Under the pieces are notes generated by a model. The model searched no databases. It was not told the origin of the DNA and saw only the letters and a program-made list of their open reading frames with translations. Position numbers and translations under genes: made by a program. From the NCBI RefSeq assembly GCF_018613755.1, contig NZ_JAGGPP010000015.1, positions 1 to 64,000 of the forward strand: 64,000 nucleotides of DNA, in the 5' to 3' direction. Below, piece by piece: positions 50,811 through 60,614 of this stretch. Numbering within the stretch: the stretch's first letter is position 1; every line of letters begins with the position of its first letter. Origin of the DNA: Arthrobacter sp. ISL-72. Its GTDB lineage: Bacteria; Actinomycetota; Actinomycetes; Actinomycetales; Micrococcaceae.

Positions 50811-52038
50811 GGATCTGCCTCCGCCAGGCCTCATCCAGAGCAGGCACCCACTCAGCGGCAAGCTCCGGGTTCGCGTTCTTTGACAGCACTTCATAGCCCG
50901 GCACCACGGGTGATGTCGGGAGCTGTTCGAACAGGGCACGGCCCTCAGGGCTGAGTGCGTCGGAATCAAGGACGGGGAACTGTCCCCAGATCCTGGGGTC
51001 CGCCTTTGTGGCCTGCTGCTCCTCTGACAAGGCGATATTGGCCACTACCATGGCTCCGGAGCGCTGGCCCGAGGTTGAAGGAATGGCCAGAAAGCTTGCA
51101 TTGCCGACGGTTCCCTCGTCCAGGGTGAGCACTTTGGTCGTAGCCGGGTATGTTCCATCCGCCACCAGCTTGGTCAGCGTCGCCGGCCCGTACGTCATGG
51201 TGGAATCCACCTGTCCCCCTGCATAAAGCGCATCAAGCTCACCGGAAGACTTCGGGTAGGTGGATCCCTGCCGCCAGAGGGATGGTTTCAGGTCTTCAAG
51301 TTCGTTCAGGAGGGCGGGACTGAGCCTGTCAAATGCGTCCTGGTCAAAGGCCAGCGGCACCTTGGCGTAGCCACCGGATACGCTATAGAGCACTTCCCGC
51401 GTAAAGACGGAGCCAGTGAAGTCCGGCGGCGCCGGGTATGTGAAGCGTCCCGGGTTCGCCCTGACCTACTCAAGCAGGCCGGCGAGGGTGGTCGGTGGCT
51501 CGGGGACGGCCGCGGAGTTGTACACGATGGTAAATTGCGCTTTGCTCCAGGGGGCTTCGCAGCCGTCCACCGGAGTCCCAAAGTCCTCCGAGAGCAGCGG
51601 ATCCGCCGGGTTGGTGAGTTCCATGTTGGGCAGCAGCGAGGTCCAGCCGCAGTCCCACGCCCCGGCCTCCTTGCCGGTGCCGAAGTTGTTTCCGTTGACC
51701 CAGACGAGGTCCACCTCGCCGTCGGTGGTGCCGGACTGGATCTCGGTCAGGACACGGTTCAGGGCGTCCTTGGTGTCAGCTACCGGGACGCGTTCCAGCG
51801 TGATGCCTTCATCGGCGGCAGCAGGGATGAGGTGCTCGTCCACGTAGGAATTGCCTTGTGTGTCACCGCCGTACATCCACAGCTTGACTGTTTGTCCCTT
51901 CGCGGCGGAGGCGACCTCGTCCCAGTTCTCGGGTTCCGATTGTTCTGCGGGTACCGCCGCGCAACTGCTCAGGAGCAGCAGTCCAGCTGCAGCCGCCGCG
52001 AGCAGGGTCCGGTGGCGAACGAGGAGGGCTGGCTTCAA
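50797..52038 (-). pseudogene. ABC substrate-binding lipoprotein with in-frame TAG
   Basis: ATG 52038 begins a lipoprotein signal (MKPALLVRHRTLLAAAAAGL, lipobox LLSSCAA). The binding protein continues (VKLWMYGGDTQGNSYVDEHL, VDLVWVNGNNF) to LAGLLE, where TAG at 51468-51466 interrupts; the same frame resumes VRANPGRFTYPAPPDFTGSV and runs to 50797. A Trp codon TGG was probably lost. Without the stop it would be 413 residues, normal for YnjB-type binding proteins. Substrate unknown; the radical SAM partner hints at a modified cofactor precursor. Confidence 0.85.
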
Positions 52039-53540
52039 GGTTCTGTCCTGACTTTGGGGGTGAGGGGGAGCAGTTTGCGCAGGCCTGCGTTTTCGGCCGG
52101 GTCCAGCACCGAATGCTGGACGCAGGCAGGGACGAGCTGGCCGGTTTCGGGATGGCTCATGGTGTACATGCAGGCGCCCAGCCGTTCCTGGACTTCACGG
52201 ATTTTTGGGTCTTCACTGGCCACGCCCTTGCCCATCAGGTCCCAGGCGGGCGCGACGTCGGCTGCGTCCATGAAGTTATGGACGACGAATGTTCTGAAGG
52301 CCAACCGGCCTGCCCGGGCAGCAGCGAGGATTCGGCGCAGGCCGCCGGCGCGGCTGGCCAGACGCTGACCGAGACCAAGAATCACGGGGACGTCGCGGGG
52401 GTGGGCCAGCAAGGCCCTGATGACTTTTACGGCGACGATCCAGTGTGGCGTCCCGCCGAAATACATTCCGCCGAAGTGGGCCAGCAGCCGGTCCCGTGCG
52501 TCGAGGTCCTTGTGGTCGGCCGGATCCAGCAGCGGGGCCTGGTTTTCCCCGGCCCGTAAAACCACGGCGGTCCGGTTGCAGCGCACATCGCCGAACTGGG
52601 TGCCCTGCCAGGGAATCCGCTGCCCGGCGCCCTCCTCGATCCGGTCCCAGACGGCGTCGATGGTGACGTCGGTGAAGCCCTTCCCCCATCTCCTGTCATC
52701 GCCGATGTAGGCGGCTGGCTGGAAGGACAGCATGTCGAAAGGCATGTCGAGCACGGCGGTTGTTACCCCGGCCACAAGGTCAATGTTGGCCGGGGTGACG
52801 GTCATGTTGTGGGCGATGTAGGAGCTGATCCCGTGGTCCCTTTTAAGGTCCGTGAACATCGCGGCGAACCGTTCGCGGAACGGGTTTAGCTCAGCCTCGG
52901 TCAGCGGACGGGGCACTCCCCTGCGGCCACGCATCAGGGAATCAAAATGGGCGGCAAACGATACCTTCCGAAACCGCGCCCTGCCGGTCGGCTCCAGCGC
53001 AACATCCAGCAGGTACTGGTAATCGAAGTCTCCGTGCGTCATGGACATCGGTTCCCGTCCGGCGGCACGCATGGCAAGCAGGGCAGCTGCATGGTCCCCG
53101 GCGGGCAGCAGACTTACTTCGCCGCCGATCAGCTGGGCGTGGCCGCGGGGTCCGCGCAGACGGCGGAGGAACGCCAGCTGTTCCTTCACTCCCCGCACGG
53201 TGTGGCCGCCGTCGATCGGCACTTTGTTCGCATCTGCTGAGTGGTAACACGGGGTGCAGGTCAGGTTGCATTTGGGAAAGACGCCATGGGTTCCTTCGCA
53301 TCCCACCGCTGTCCTGCCCAGCAGCTGGGCAGGGGTTTTTACGTGCTCGGGCAGCTCGGACCAGCGCCGGTCCAGCGCGGCACGGCTCTCCGGATGGACA
53401 GGTCTGGTCCCCAGTTCAAGGCTGCGAAGCAGCGCGGCGATCTTCCCCGCAGCTGCTGTTCCACGCCGCACTCCCCTGCCGGCACGGCGGCTCAGCCAGG
53501 GCTTGGGCACATGGTGCGGGACGGTGGCTTCCGGAGTCAT
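52035..53540 (-). CDS. Radical SAM protein
   Basis: 501 residues. The cluster motif is KCNLTCTPCYHSAD (CX3CX2C, about residue 93), followed by GGEVSLLP, the SAM-binding GGE. A long C-terminal part holds more Cys (GDVRCNRT, LGACMYTMSHPETGQLVPACVQHS), possibly a further metal site. First gene of a six-gene operon with an ABC importer and a small Cys-rich protein; each junction overlaps. The reaction is unknown; ATG 53540 was chosen over upstream starts by context. Confidence 0.87.
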   Translation of the reverse strand: MTPEATVPHHVPKPWLSRRAGRGVRRGTAAAGKIAALLRSLELGTRPVHPESRAALDRRWSELPEHVKTPAQLLGRTAVGCEGTHGVFPKCNLTCTPCYHSADANKVPIDGGHTVRGVKEQLAFLRRLRGPRGHAQLIGGEVSLLPAGDHAAALLAMRAAGREPMSMTHGDFDYQYLLDVALEPTGRARFRKVSFAAHFDSLMRGRRGVPRPLTEAELNPFRERFAAMFTDLKRDHGISSYIAHNMTVTPANIDLVAGVTTAVLDMPFDMLSFQPAAYIGDDRRWGKGFTDVTIDAVWDRIEEGAGQRIPWQGTQFGDVRCNRTAVVLRAGENQAPLLDPADHKDLDARDRLLAHFGGMYFGGTPHWIVAVKVIRALLAHPRDVPVILGLGQRLASRAGGLRRILAAARAGRLAFRTFVVHNFMDAADVAPAWDLMGKGVASEDPKIREVQERLGACMYTMSHPETGQLVPACVQHSVLDPAENAGLRKLLPLTPKVRTEP

Positions 53541-53654
53541 GGCCTGCCTTTCGTCTCGCTGCTGTGATGCCGCGGTGATACCGGCAACCCTACGGCCCCG
53601 CCGCAGCACGGTTAAGTAATCTGGGGCACACAGGGCGCGCTCCTTCGCAAGTGT

Positions 53655-54308
53655 TCAGGAAAGGGCCCCCCGGAGCGTGCCCGCGCGGATCTGCAGATGT
53701 CCTGCCCGGGCTGAGTCCCGAATGAGGCCGGTGCAGTCCTCCTCGACGGCCTGCCAGGGGTGTGCTGCTATGTCCGCGCCGCCCAGGGCACAGGCTGCCC
53801 GTGCCAAGGGAGTGAGCAGCCGGGCCCATCCCACCGGCTCCTGCATGTCCACCACGGCCACCCTGGCATCATCGCGCAGCAGCTCTCTCAGATTGGCCCA
53901 GGCTTTCCGCCATTCCGGCATCAGCGAGAGCGAATAGGTGGCCAGGGCTGCATCGGAGGTCCCGGATCCTCCCTGCCCTTGGATCGTGGCGCGGACGGCT
54001 GCCGGATCCAGGAGAAGGGCGTCGGCTTGGATGAGGATGACGTTGTCCCATCCAGCCTTGATGGCGCGTCGGCGGGCCTGCTCCAGCATCCGGGCGCTGC
54101 GGTCGATTCCTACTATCGTTCCCAAAGGACCTACCCGGTCCTGGAGCAACGGAAAATTGAGCCCGGTTCCGCAGCCCAGGTCCAGGACCTGCTCCCCTGG
54201 CTGTGGCGTCAGCGCGCCGATTCCGCGGACCCTTCCGGCACGGTAAACGGGATATTCGCCGGAGAGGGCATCGTAAAACGGCGCGAATGCTGTGTACTTG
54301 TCGGGGAT
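53655..54308 (-). CDS. SAM-dependent methyltransferase, non-standard start
   Basis: 217 residues. PFYDALSGEYPVYRAG, SAM motif VLDLGCGTGLNFPLL, IVGIDRSARMLEQARRRA, ALATYSLSLMPEWRKA. The frame has no ATG, GTG or TTG before the SAM motif. AAGGAG lies six bases before an ATC codon (54308) exactly where family alignment expects the start (ATC-CCC-GAC for ATG-CCC-GAC). So either ATG was mutated or misread, or AUC is used. Located upstream of and co-directional with the radical SAM gene. Confidence 0.75.
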   Translation of the reverse strand: MPDKYTAFAPFYDALSGEYPVYRAGRVRGIGALTPQPGEQVLDLGCGTGLNFPLLQDRVGPLGTIVGIDRSARMLEQARRRAIKAGWDNVILIQADALLLDPAAVRATIQGQGGSGTSDAALATYSLSLMPEWRKAWANLRELLRDDARVAVVDMQEPVGWARLLTPLARAACALGGADIAAHPWQAVEEDCTGLIRDSARAGHLQIRAGTLRGALS

Positions 54309-54395
54309 GACTCGCTCCTTGGATCAAGGGAATACACCGGGCATGCCGGGAGTCCTCCATGGCAGCAGGCGGCAACGACCGTAAGGATCTTCATC

Positions 54396-55853
54396 ATGGC
54401 ACCCACTGACCGAATTATTGACTTCCTGGTCCTCGGCGGAGGCACAGCGGGAATCGTCGGGGCCAAGACCGCAGCCGGTTTCGGTGCCCGCACCGTCCTG
54501 GTGGAGCAGGAGCGCACGGGCGGTGACTGCCTGTGGACCGGCTGCGTCCCTTCCAAGACGCTCCTCTCCGCTGCGGCGCCGGCGAGGACCTTGCGGATGC
54601 AGGCCGGCCAGGAACCGGATTTCCCCGCAGTGCGGGAACGCATCGCCACGGCAATCCGGACCATCGAGCCCGTGGATACACCGGAGGCTCTGGAACAAGC
54701 CGGCGTCGAAGTCCTCTCGGGGCGGGTGACCTTCACCGGTCCCGGGACCGCCGACCTGGACGGACGCCCCCTCCGGTTCCGGCAGGCCCTGATAGCAACC
54801 GGCGGGGAGCCCGCCCGGCCAGGCATTCCCGGATTAGACCCTGCCCTGACCGTCACCTCCGAAACGGTCTGGGACCTCGCCGCGCTGCCGGACCGGCTTG
54901 CCATCCTCGGCGGCGGACCGAGTGCCTGTGAACTGGGCCAGGCCTTCGCCCGGCTGGGATCTGATGTCACCATGATCGTCCGCTCCCGGATCCTGGCCAA
55001 AGAGATCCCGGAGGCGGTGGACATTGTGCGGGAAAGCCTGAAGGCCGACGGCGTGAAGATCCTGGAAAACACGACCTTCACCAAGGCAACCAGCCTCGGG
55101 GACGGTGTGCGGCTGCAGCTGGCGGACGGAACTGCTTTGGATGTTTCCACCGTGCTGCTGGCAACGGGCCGCACCCCGCGGACCGTTAACCTTAGGCTCG
55201 AACGCGTGGGCGTCAGCCTCGATGACCGCGGGCATGTGATCACTGATTCACACATGCGGACCTCTAATCCCCTGATCTGGGCGGCAGGAGATGTCACCAC
55301 ACACCCGCAGTTCACGCATCTGGCCGGCGTCCACGCCAGCGTGGCAGCATCCAATGCGGTGCTCGGCCTCCGACGACGGATCAGCACCGCGGTCCCACGG
55401 GTCACCTACACCTCACCCGAAATCGCCGCCGTGACAAGCACCGCATCCGAGGAGGGGCAGTCAGAAGTATCCCGGACCGTGTGGCATTCACATCTGGACC
55501 GGGCCATCACCGAGGACAGGACCGACGGTTTCACACGCCTTTTGGTGGGGCGCGGCGGCCGTGTCATCGGAGGTACGATCGTGGGCCCCCGGGCAGGGGA
55601 ATCCCTTGCCGAGCTGTCCCTGGCCGTACACAAGAAGCTGCGGACCTCAGACATCGCCGGTGCCACCCACGCCTACCCCACCTACTCCGACGGTGTGTGG
55701 AACGCCGCCGTTTTGGATGTCCGGGAACGCCTGGCTTCCCCGCTCACGGGCACTGCCATAAAGGTGTTGAGCAGGATCCGGCGGCTGGCCATCGACGGCC
55801 GCCGGATCAGCCCAAAGCCCGGTACCCTGCCAGGATCCGGTGGGCAGCACTGA
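54396..55853 (+). CDS. MerA-like pyridine nucleotide-disulfide oxidoreductase
   Basis: 485 residues. FAD site FLVLGGGTAGIVGAKTAAGF, redox loop GGDCLWTGCVPSKTLL, NAD site LAILGGGPSACELGQAFARLG, VWAAGDVTTHPQF-like segment and dimer domain with HAYPTYSDG. It lacks the terminal Cys pair of MerA. The C-terminus (IKVLSRIRRLAIDGRRISP) is a basic tail. Third enzyme of this class in the window. Overlaps tail to tail with the phosphatidyltransferase gene by 47 bases. Confidence 0.85.
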   Translation: MAPTDRIIDFLVLGGGTAGIVGAKTAAGFGARTVLVEQERTGGDCLWTGCVPSKTLLSAAAPARTLRMQAGQEPDFPAVRERIATAIRTIEPVDTPEALEQAGVEVLSGRVTFTGPGTADLDGRPLRFRQALIATGGEPARPGIPGLDPALTVTSETVWDLAALPDRLAILGGGPSACELGQAFARLGSDVTMIVRSRILAKEIPEAVDIVRESLKADGVKILENTTFTKATSLGDGVRLQLADGTALDVSTVLLATGRTPRTVNLRLERVGVSLDDRGHVITDSHMRTSNPLIWAAGDVTTHPQFTHLAGVHASVAASNAVLGLRRRISTAVPRVTYTSPEIAAVTSTASEEGQSEVSRTVWHSHLDRAITEDRTDGFTRLLVGRGGRVIGGTIVGPRAGESLAELSLAVHKKLRTSDIAGATHAYPTYSDGVWNAAVLDVRERLASPLTGTAIKVLSRIRRLAIDGRRISPKPGTLPGSGGQH

Positions 55854-56442
55854 CCCCAACCAGAAGGGCCCAGACGGCGGCGATCACCCAGGCGAACTCC
55901 GGGAAGATCAGCCACAGGCTGTGCACCACCACGGTCTCAGCCCCCTCAGCCAGTCCGCCCAGAAAGGACAGTGAGCGGCCATCGTCGAGCTGGCGTCCGG
56001 TCTTCTCGGCGATTGAGGAGAACGCAAGGAAAACTGCTCCGTTGATGTAGTAGGCGAAGAGGACCAGCAGGAACGGCAGCCACGGCGAGCCGAAGGCCGA
56101 CGTGGCGCCTATGCCCACCCCGACGACGGTGGAGCCGTAGACGACGAAGTCCGCGCTGATGTCCCAGAACCCGCCCTGACCAGGATCTTCCTTACCTGAC
56201 CGTCGGCGCCTGAGCCGGGCAAGCGGCCCGTCCAGGCCGTCAGCCAGCCGGCATAACAGCCACGCAGCCAGCGCCGGAAGCCACCACTGCGTTGCGGCCA
56301 GCCCGGCACTGGCCAGGCCCATCACCAGGTTCAGCCCTGTAAGCCGGTCCGGGGTGATCCATGGGCGATCCATGGCAGGCGCCATCCGGTCCAGAACGGG
56401 GGCTATCCGGGGCCGCAGCGCAGCATCAAACATTTCGAGCAT
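55807..56442 (-). CDS. CDP-alcohol phosphatidyltransferase
   Basis: 211 residues, about six membrane helices. Catalytic signature LADGLDGPLARLRRRRSGKE then GGFWDISADF corresponds to DG-x2-AR-xn-G-x3-D-x3-D with a longer spacer than usual. Transfers a phosphatidyl group to an alcohol in membrane lipid synthesis. Overlaps the VTT gene by 17 bases and the convergent oxidoreductase gene by 47. Confidence 0.82.
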   Translation of the reverse strand: MLEMFDAALRPRIAPVLDRMAPAMDRPWITPDRLTGLNLVMGLASAGLAATQWWLPALAAWLLCRLADGLDGPLARLRRRRSGKEDPGQGGFWDISADFVVYGSTVVGVGIGATSAFGSPWLPFLLVLFAYYINGAVFLAFSSIAEKTGRQLDDGRSLSFLGGLAEGAETVVVHSLWLIFPEFAWVIAAVWALLVGVSAAHRILAGYRALG

Positions 56443-57088
56443 CCTTCCGTCGCCGGCGGACAGCTGTTATCAGCCCGACAAGAGTCAGCAGTCCCAGTGC
56501 CGCCGCAGCGGCCTGGACCTGCCATCCGAGCTGCAGGCCGAAGGCGCCCAGCGTCACGAAGCTGACCGTGCCGGGGAGGATGCCGATGGCGGTGCCGAAG
56601 AAGTAAGGCCGCCATGTAACTGAGGTGAGACCGGCCATATAGTTGATCGCTGTGAACGGCAGCACCGGTACGAGCCGGACACCGACCACCGCGGCGAATC
56701 CCCGCCGGCGGAGCACTTCGTCCAGTTTCTGCACCTTGACTCCGGTGAATTTTTCCATGACTTCCCGCCCCAACTAGCGACCGAGCCAAAAGGCTGCGGT
56801 GGATCCGAGCAAGGCAGCAGCAATGACCACTCCAATTCCGGCAGCGAAGCCAAAGACCGCCCCGGCGCCTATGGACAGGACATTCTTGGGTACGGGCGAG
56901 AGGGTCAGCACGGCGTACCCAAGGACAAAGAGGACTGGACCCCATCGGGTGTTCGAGAAATAGCCCTGCAGTTCTCCGAGGGACGGGAGCGGGAACAACC
57001 AGGCAGCGGCGGCCGCAACCGCGATGAAGATTACCAGCGCCGCAAAGCGATATATGGCCCGCCGTTGTTCCCTTGTGACGTCCCCCAC
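56426..57088 (-). pseudogene. TVP38/VTT-domain membrane protein with in-frame TAG
   Basis: GTG 57088. First half: YFSNTRWGPVLFVLGYAVLT, KNVLSIGAGAVFGFAAGIGV, AAFWLGR. TAG at 56776-56774 interrupts; the same frame goes on LGREVMEKFTGVKV, GFAAVVGVRLVPVLPFTAIN, YMAGLTSVTWRPYFFGTAIG, which is the VTT core. Total 221 codons, normal for the family. Second in-frame amber in this region besides the binding-protein gene. VTT/DedA proteins work in lipid transport. Confidence 0.82.
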
Positions 57089-57091
57089 GCC

Positions 57092-58948
57092 TTAGCCGCG
57101 TGCTCCGCTGACGCCGGACTTCCCGGACTGGCGGTCCTTGTCCTCGGCCCGGCTGATTGCCCAGGCTGCGTTGACCAGTCCGATGTGGCTGTACGCCTGT
57201 GGGAAATTTCCCAGTAGCTCGCTGCTGTCGGCAGCGACCTCTTCAGACAGTAAGCCCAGCCCCGTAGCGAAGCCCGCAGCGCATTCAAAGACCGCCCGGG
57301 CCCGCTGAACCGACCCGGCAAGGGCGAGGGCATGGGCGAGCCAGAATGTACATATCAGGAAAGTGCCTTCGCTTCCGGGGAGACCGTCTTCACCGGCGTA
57401 GCGGTACACTAGGCCTCGCCCGTCGGTCAGATGCCGCTCGATCGCGTCAATGGTTGCCAGCATCCTGGGGTCATCAGCAGGCAGGAATCCCACGATGGAG
57501 AGCATCAGTGCCGAAGCATCAAGCTCATCGGAGCCGAACGCCTGGGTGTAGGCGTTGGCAGTCTCACTCCAGCCTTCGGCTTGTATCGCCGAGGCAATCC
57601 GTTTCCGGGCATCCTGCCAGTGCGGAACCCGGTCCCTGGCGTCGAGGAGGTCTGCAATGGCAATGGCGCGGTCCACGGCGACCCAGCACATGAGCTTGGA
57701 GTAGAGGTAGTGGCGTGGCTCGTCCCGGACCTCCCAGATCCCCTGGTCTGGGGATTGCCATCGTGACGCGGCAGCGTCGGCGACATCGGCAAGGAACCTG
57801 CGGGTGTCCGGGTCCATGTCGGCGAGATACTCAGGGAGCGTCGCGGCGGCGTCGAGCAGTTCCCCATAGACGTCGAGCTGGCGCTGCCGCCAGGCAGCGT
57901 TCCCTACCCGGACCGGCGCACTTGAACGCCACCCCGGAAGGTGGGGCAGTTCACGTTCTGACAGGTCACGTTCACCACCGACCCCGTACATGATCTGCAG
58001 CTCTTCACCCTCCCCCAGCTGCCCGGAGCCAGCCGTCGCCAGAAAACGGAAAAACTTCCCGGCCTCGTCCGGGCAGGCGGAAACCCATAGCGCCTGCAGC
58101 GTCATGCTTGCGTCCCGAACCCATGTATAGCGGTAGTCCCAGTTGCGCTGGCCCCCGGTGACCTCTGGCAGAGACGTGGTGGGGGCGGCCACGATCGCCC
58201 CGGTGGGGTGGAACGTCAGAGCCTGCAGCACCCTTCCGCTCAGAGCGACCAGGTCCTGCCAGGGGCCGGTGTAGTTCTGGTGCACCTTGGACCAGCTTGT
58301 CCAGCCCTGCACGGTGTCAGCAAGCCGTCGGGAGATTTCCTCCTGCGTCCAGAATGATGGTGCGTCCTCCCAGCTGTGTGAGTGATGGAGGGCAAATCCC
58401 AGGACATCACCCTCACGCAGGGCCATGCGGGCATGTGCGACGTCGCCGTCGACGGTGAATGGGACGGAGGTAGAAAAGAACAGAACGTCGGCACCGCCCC
58501 TGACGAGAATCCCGTCTGGTCCTGTGCGGACGAACGGCCGGATCAGACCATATTCCGGTCGCGGGGCAAAGACGACGTCAAGCTCGACGGTTCCCTGGGC
58601 GCAGGAGACCCGCCGTAATAATGCGCCCGGTGATCCTGCACCAAGGTCATGCTCCCTGTTCCCGTCCCCGAGAGCCAGCGCGTCGGTCACGGTAACGGAC
58701 CCCTCGGCCGTGCGAAAAGATGTCTCGAGGACCATCGTGGGACCGGAATACCGCCGTGTTGATGTGAATTCCGCAACGGGACGGATGAACCAGAAACCTG
58801 CTTCATCACCTAACAGGCGACCAAAAACCGAGGGACTGTCAAAGCGTGGCAGGCACAGCCAGTCCACAGACCCTGCAGCACTTACCAAGGCCGCTGAGCG
58901 GCAGTCAGAGAGCAGTCCGTAGTCTGCTATGGGTCTACTGGTCATCAT
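57092..58948 (-). CDS. GH15 family glycoside hydrolase (trehalase/glucoamylase-like)
   Basis: 618 residues. N-terminal super-sandwich (SRPIADYGLLSDCRSAALVS, GSVDWLCLPRFDSPSVFGRL) and catalytic (alpha/alpha)6 barrel with RNWDYRYTWVRDASMTL, QGIWEVRDEPRHYLYSK (general acid Glu) and GSEGTFLICTFWLAHALAL. These marks fit actinobacterial GH15 trehalases and glucoamylases. ATG 58948 or 58945 after AAGGGTG. First gene of the unit with the VTT and phosphatidyltransferase genes. Confidence 0.92.
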   Translation of the reverse strand: MMTSRPIADYGLLSDCRSAALVSAAGSVDWLCLPRFDSPSVFGRLLGDEAGFWFIRPVAEFTSTRRYSGPTMVLETSFRTAEGSVTVTDALALGDGNREHDLGAGSPGALLRRVSCAQGTVELDVVFAPRPEYGLIRPFVRTGPDGILVRGGADVLFFSTSVPFTVDGDVAHARMALREGDVLGFALHHSHSWEDAPSFWTQEEISRRLADTVQGWTSWSKVHQNYTGPWQDLVALSGRVLQALTFHPTGAIVAAPTTSLPEVTGGQRNWDYRYTWVRDASMTLQALWVSACPDEAGKFFRFLATAGSGQLGEGEELQIMYGVGGERDLSERELPHLPGWRSSAPVRVGNAAWRQRQLDVYGELLDAAATLPEYLADMDPDTRRFLADVADAAASRWQSPDQGIWEVRDEPRHYLYSKLMCWVAVDRAIAIADLLDARDRVPHWQDARKRIASAIQAEGWSETANAYTQAFGSDELDASALMLSIVGFLPADDPRMLATIDAIERHLTDGRGLVYRYAGEDGLPGSEGTFLICTFWLAHALALAGSVQRARAVFECAAGFATGLGLLSEEVAADSSELLGNFPQAYSHIGLVNAAWAISRAEDKDRQSGKSGVSGARG

Positions 58949-59011
58949 CACACCCTTACTGACTCGGTCAGGATCAGCAAGGTGCAAGGCACCCGCCGGA
59001 CACGCCTCGAG

Positions 59012-59661
59012 TCAAATAGCCAGTTCGCGGACTGCATCTTCTGTGGACAGCACCGCCCCGGCAATGTAGTTGAAATTAACGAGGGCAGCTTCATATCCGT
59101 CGCCCAGCTCAGGGTGCTGCGCGGCGGCCGTAGCGTCGGCCACGACAGCTACTTCAAAGCCCTGTTCGAGCAGTTCGCGGAGGTGGCTTTCAACGCAAAG
59201 GTTGGCGGACATTCCTGCCAGGATAACTTGGCTGATCCCGCGTTTACGCAGCTGAAGGACAAGGTCGTTCTGCTCAGGGCCGTAAACCTCGTGAGGGCTG
59301 CATACAACGGTCCTTCCATCCTGCAGATAGGGCTTGAATCGGTCGAGCCAGTCAGCACCTGAATCCTTGAAACCCTCCAAGTCCAAGGGACCGGGACGGT
59401 CAAACATCCCGATCTCATGCATCTTCTTTCCCAGCGTTCCGCCAAATTCCCACTGGTGGTCGTGCGGAAGTAATAGTGGGGAGATACAAACACCTCATAG
59501 CCACCTGACTTGGCGCTGACAAGCAACTGCTCGATATGTTCGACCGTGTTGTTCTTCTCAACGCTCTTCCCCACCAGCTCCCAGGTCACGCCCTCGGGGC
59601 TGAGGAAATCATTCTGCGGATCAGTCAAAACAAGGGCTGTCGTGGAGCTATTGAACTGCAT
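59012..59661 (-). pseudogene. Isochorismatase-family hydrolase, single frameshift
   Basis: ATG 59661 starts MQFNSSTTALVLTDPQNDFL (catalytic Asp). After VFVSPHYYF (about 59478) one C seems missing; the other frame continues PHDHQWEFGG, MHEIGMFDRPGPLDLEGF, VCSPHEVYG, then the nucleophile in LAGMSANLCVESHLRELLEQ. Restored, about 216 residues with a complete active site. Similar to the hydrolase domain at 44567. Confidence 0.82.
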
Positions 59662-60419
59662 GGAAGCCTCCTCATCGAAGCGGGAACGTGCAACTGCACG
59701 CCTGTCGTTTCAACCTAGGCGCGCTCAAGATGTTGGTCTGTAATCTGGCGCACAAAAGAGCCAGCCCTACATTCACCCTGCTGTTGTCATGAAGGGCGTT
59801 CAGGCGGGTGGGGTAGCCAGCATGCTAATGCTTTGCCGGTGCGGCGCTATCGCGTCTGCCCTGGCGTCGTCGCCTCCGGTTGGAGGACAGCCGGACTTGA
59901 ATCCGCCGGTCATCGCCTTTGAATTCTTCTCTAGCTGGCGGCCGCTTCCTCAGGAGTGGTACTGCCGGTCGCGTACGATCCGCTTCGACCTGATGACGAA
60001 CGCGGACTTCTCGATTACCAACAGACGCAGTCCGTGCTCTGGAATGAGCAGACGCTTGCGCGCGTCATAGAGGCAACGATGCCCACTTGGGGATTTTCTC
60101 TGCCCCAGGGAGCTTCAAGGGAGCCTTGGTCCGACCGTGATGTCAGCCGCTGAGCAACTGCAGGTTCGTGGAACAGCAGTATGCGCCGACGGTGGGCTCC
60201 TCTCCCCAAGGTGCGACTCTCAAGGGCCGCGGCCCGATGCCGGTCAGCAGAAGTTCGCGGGCCGGTTGAAGTCTCGACGGCGCATCGAATACCCAAAATT
60301 GAACATTGGTGGTCACAAACTATTTGCCCGAGATGGGTAGGACAAATGGCTTTGATCTGCGGAAATGCGCGAAATTGCCCCGATTTGAACCCATGTAATT
60401 TCCAGATTTTCTTGCCGGA
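59662..60419. other. Intergenic, no gene recognised
   Basis: About 750 bases. A plus-strand frame at 59956-60153 (DYQQTQSVLWNEQTLARVIE) has coding-like composition but no start site or family. GTTCAAATC on the minus strand near 60382 recalls a tRNA arm but has no matching stem. Confidence 0.4.
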
Positions 60420-60611
60420 GACGGCTGTCAGGTGTGTCAGGGAGGTGGTGGTCATGACCGAGCTGAACAGTGGCAAGTTGCGGGACCGGTCCCCCAGCAC
60501 CATCCCCTCCAGCAGGCTGCCCGGCTCTCCTGGAACCTCGCGGCTGCGACCCAGGAACACGAGGCGGATGTCCCGGAGGAACAGCTGAAGGCGACTGGGC
60601 TCGGCGGACAT
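60420..60611 (-). pseudogene. comEC (competence DNA channel) fragment
   Basis: The frame gives FLGRSREVPGEPGSLLEGMV, LGDRSRN and TTTSLTHLTAVSG. LxxGMVxGD followed by SGLTHLTAVSG-like sequence is the hallmark of the ComEC competence domain. Only about 60 of more than 700 residues remain. The homologous part ends near 60420, and the frame then drifts. It marks a recombination border. Confidence 0.6.
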
Positions 60612-60614
60612 CGC

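Noticed and set aside
53760-54395. N-terminal extension of the oxidoreductase frame at 54396
   Set aside because: Overlaps the antisense methyltransferase; AAGGA plus ATG at 54396 and the FAD motif right after it define the start.
60370-60400. GGTTCAAATC on the minus strand resembling a tRNA T-arm
   Set aside because: Flanking bases do not form the T-stem and no acceptor, D- or anticodon arm can be folded.
60015-60611. 198-codon minus-strand open frame as a whole gene
   Set aside because: Only the first ~60 codons match ComEC; the remainder has no motif and drifts into non-coding composition.
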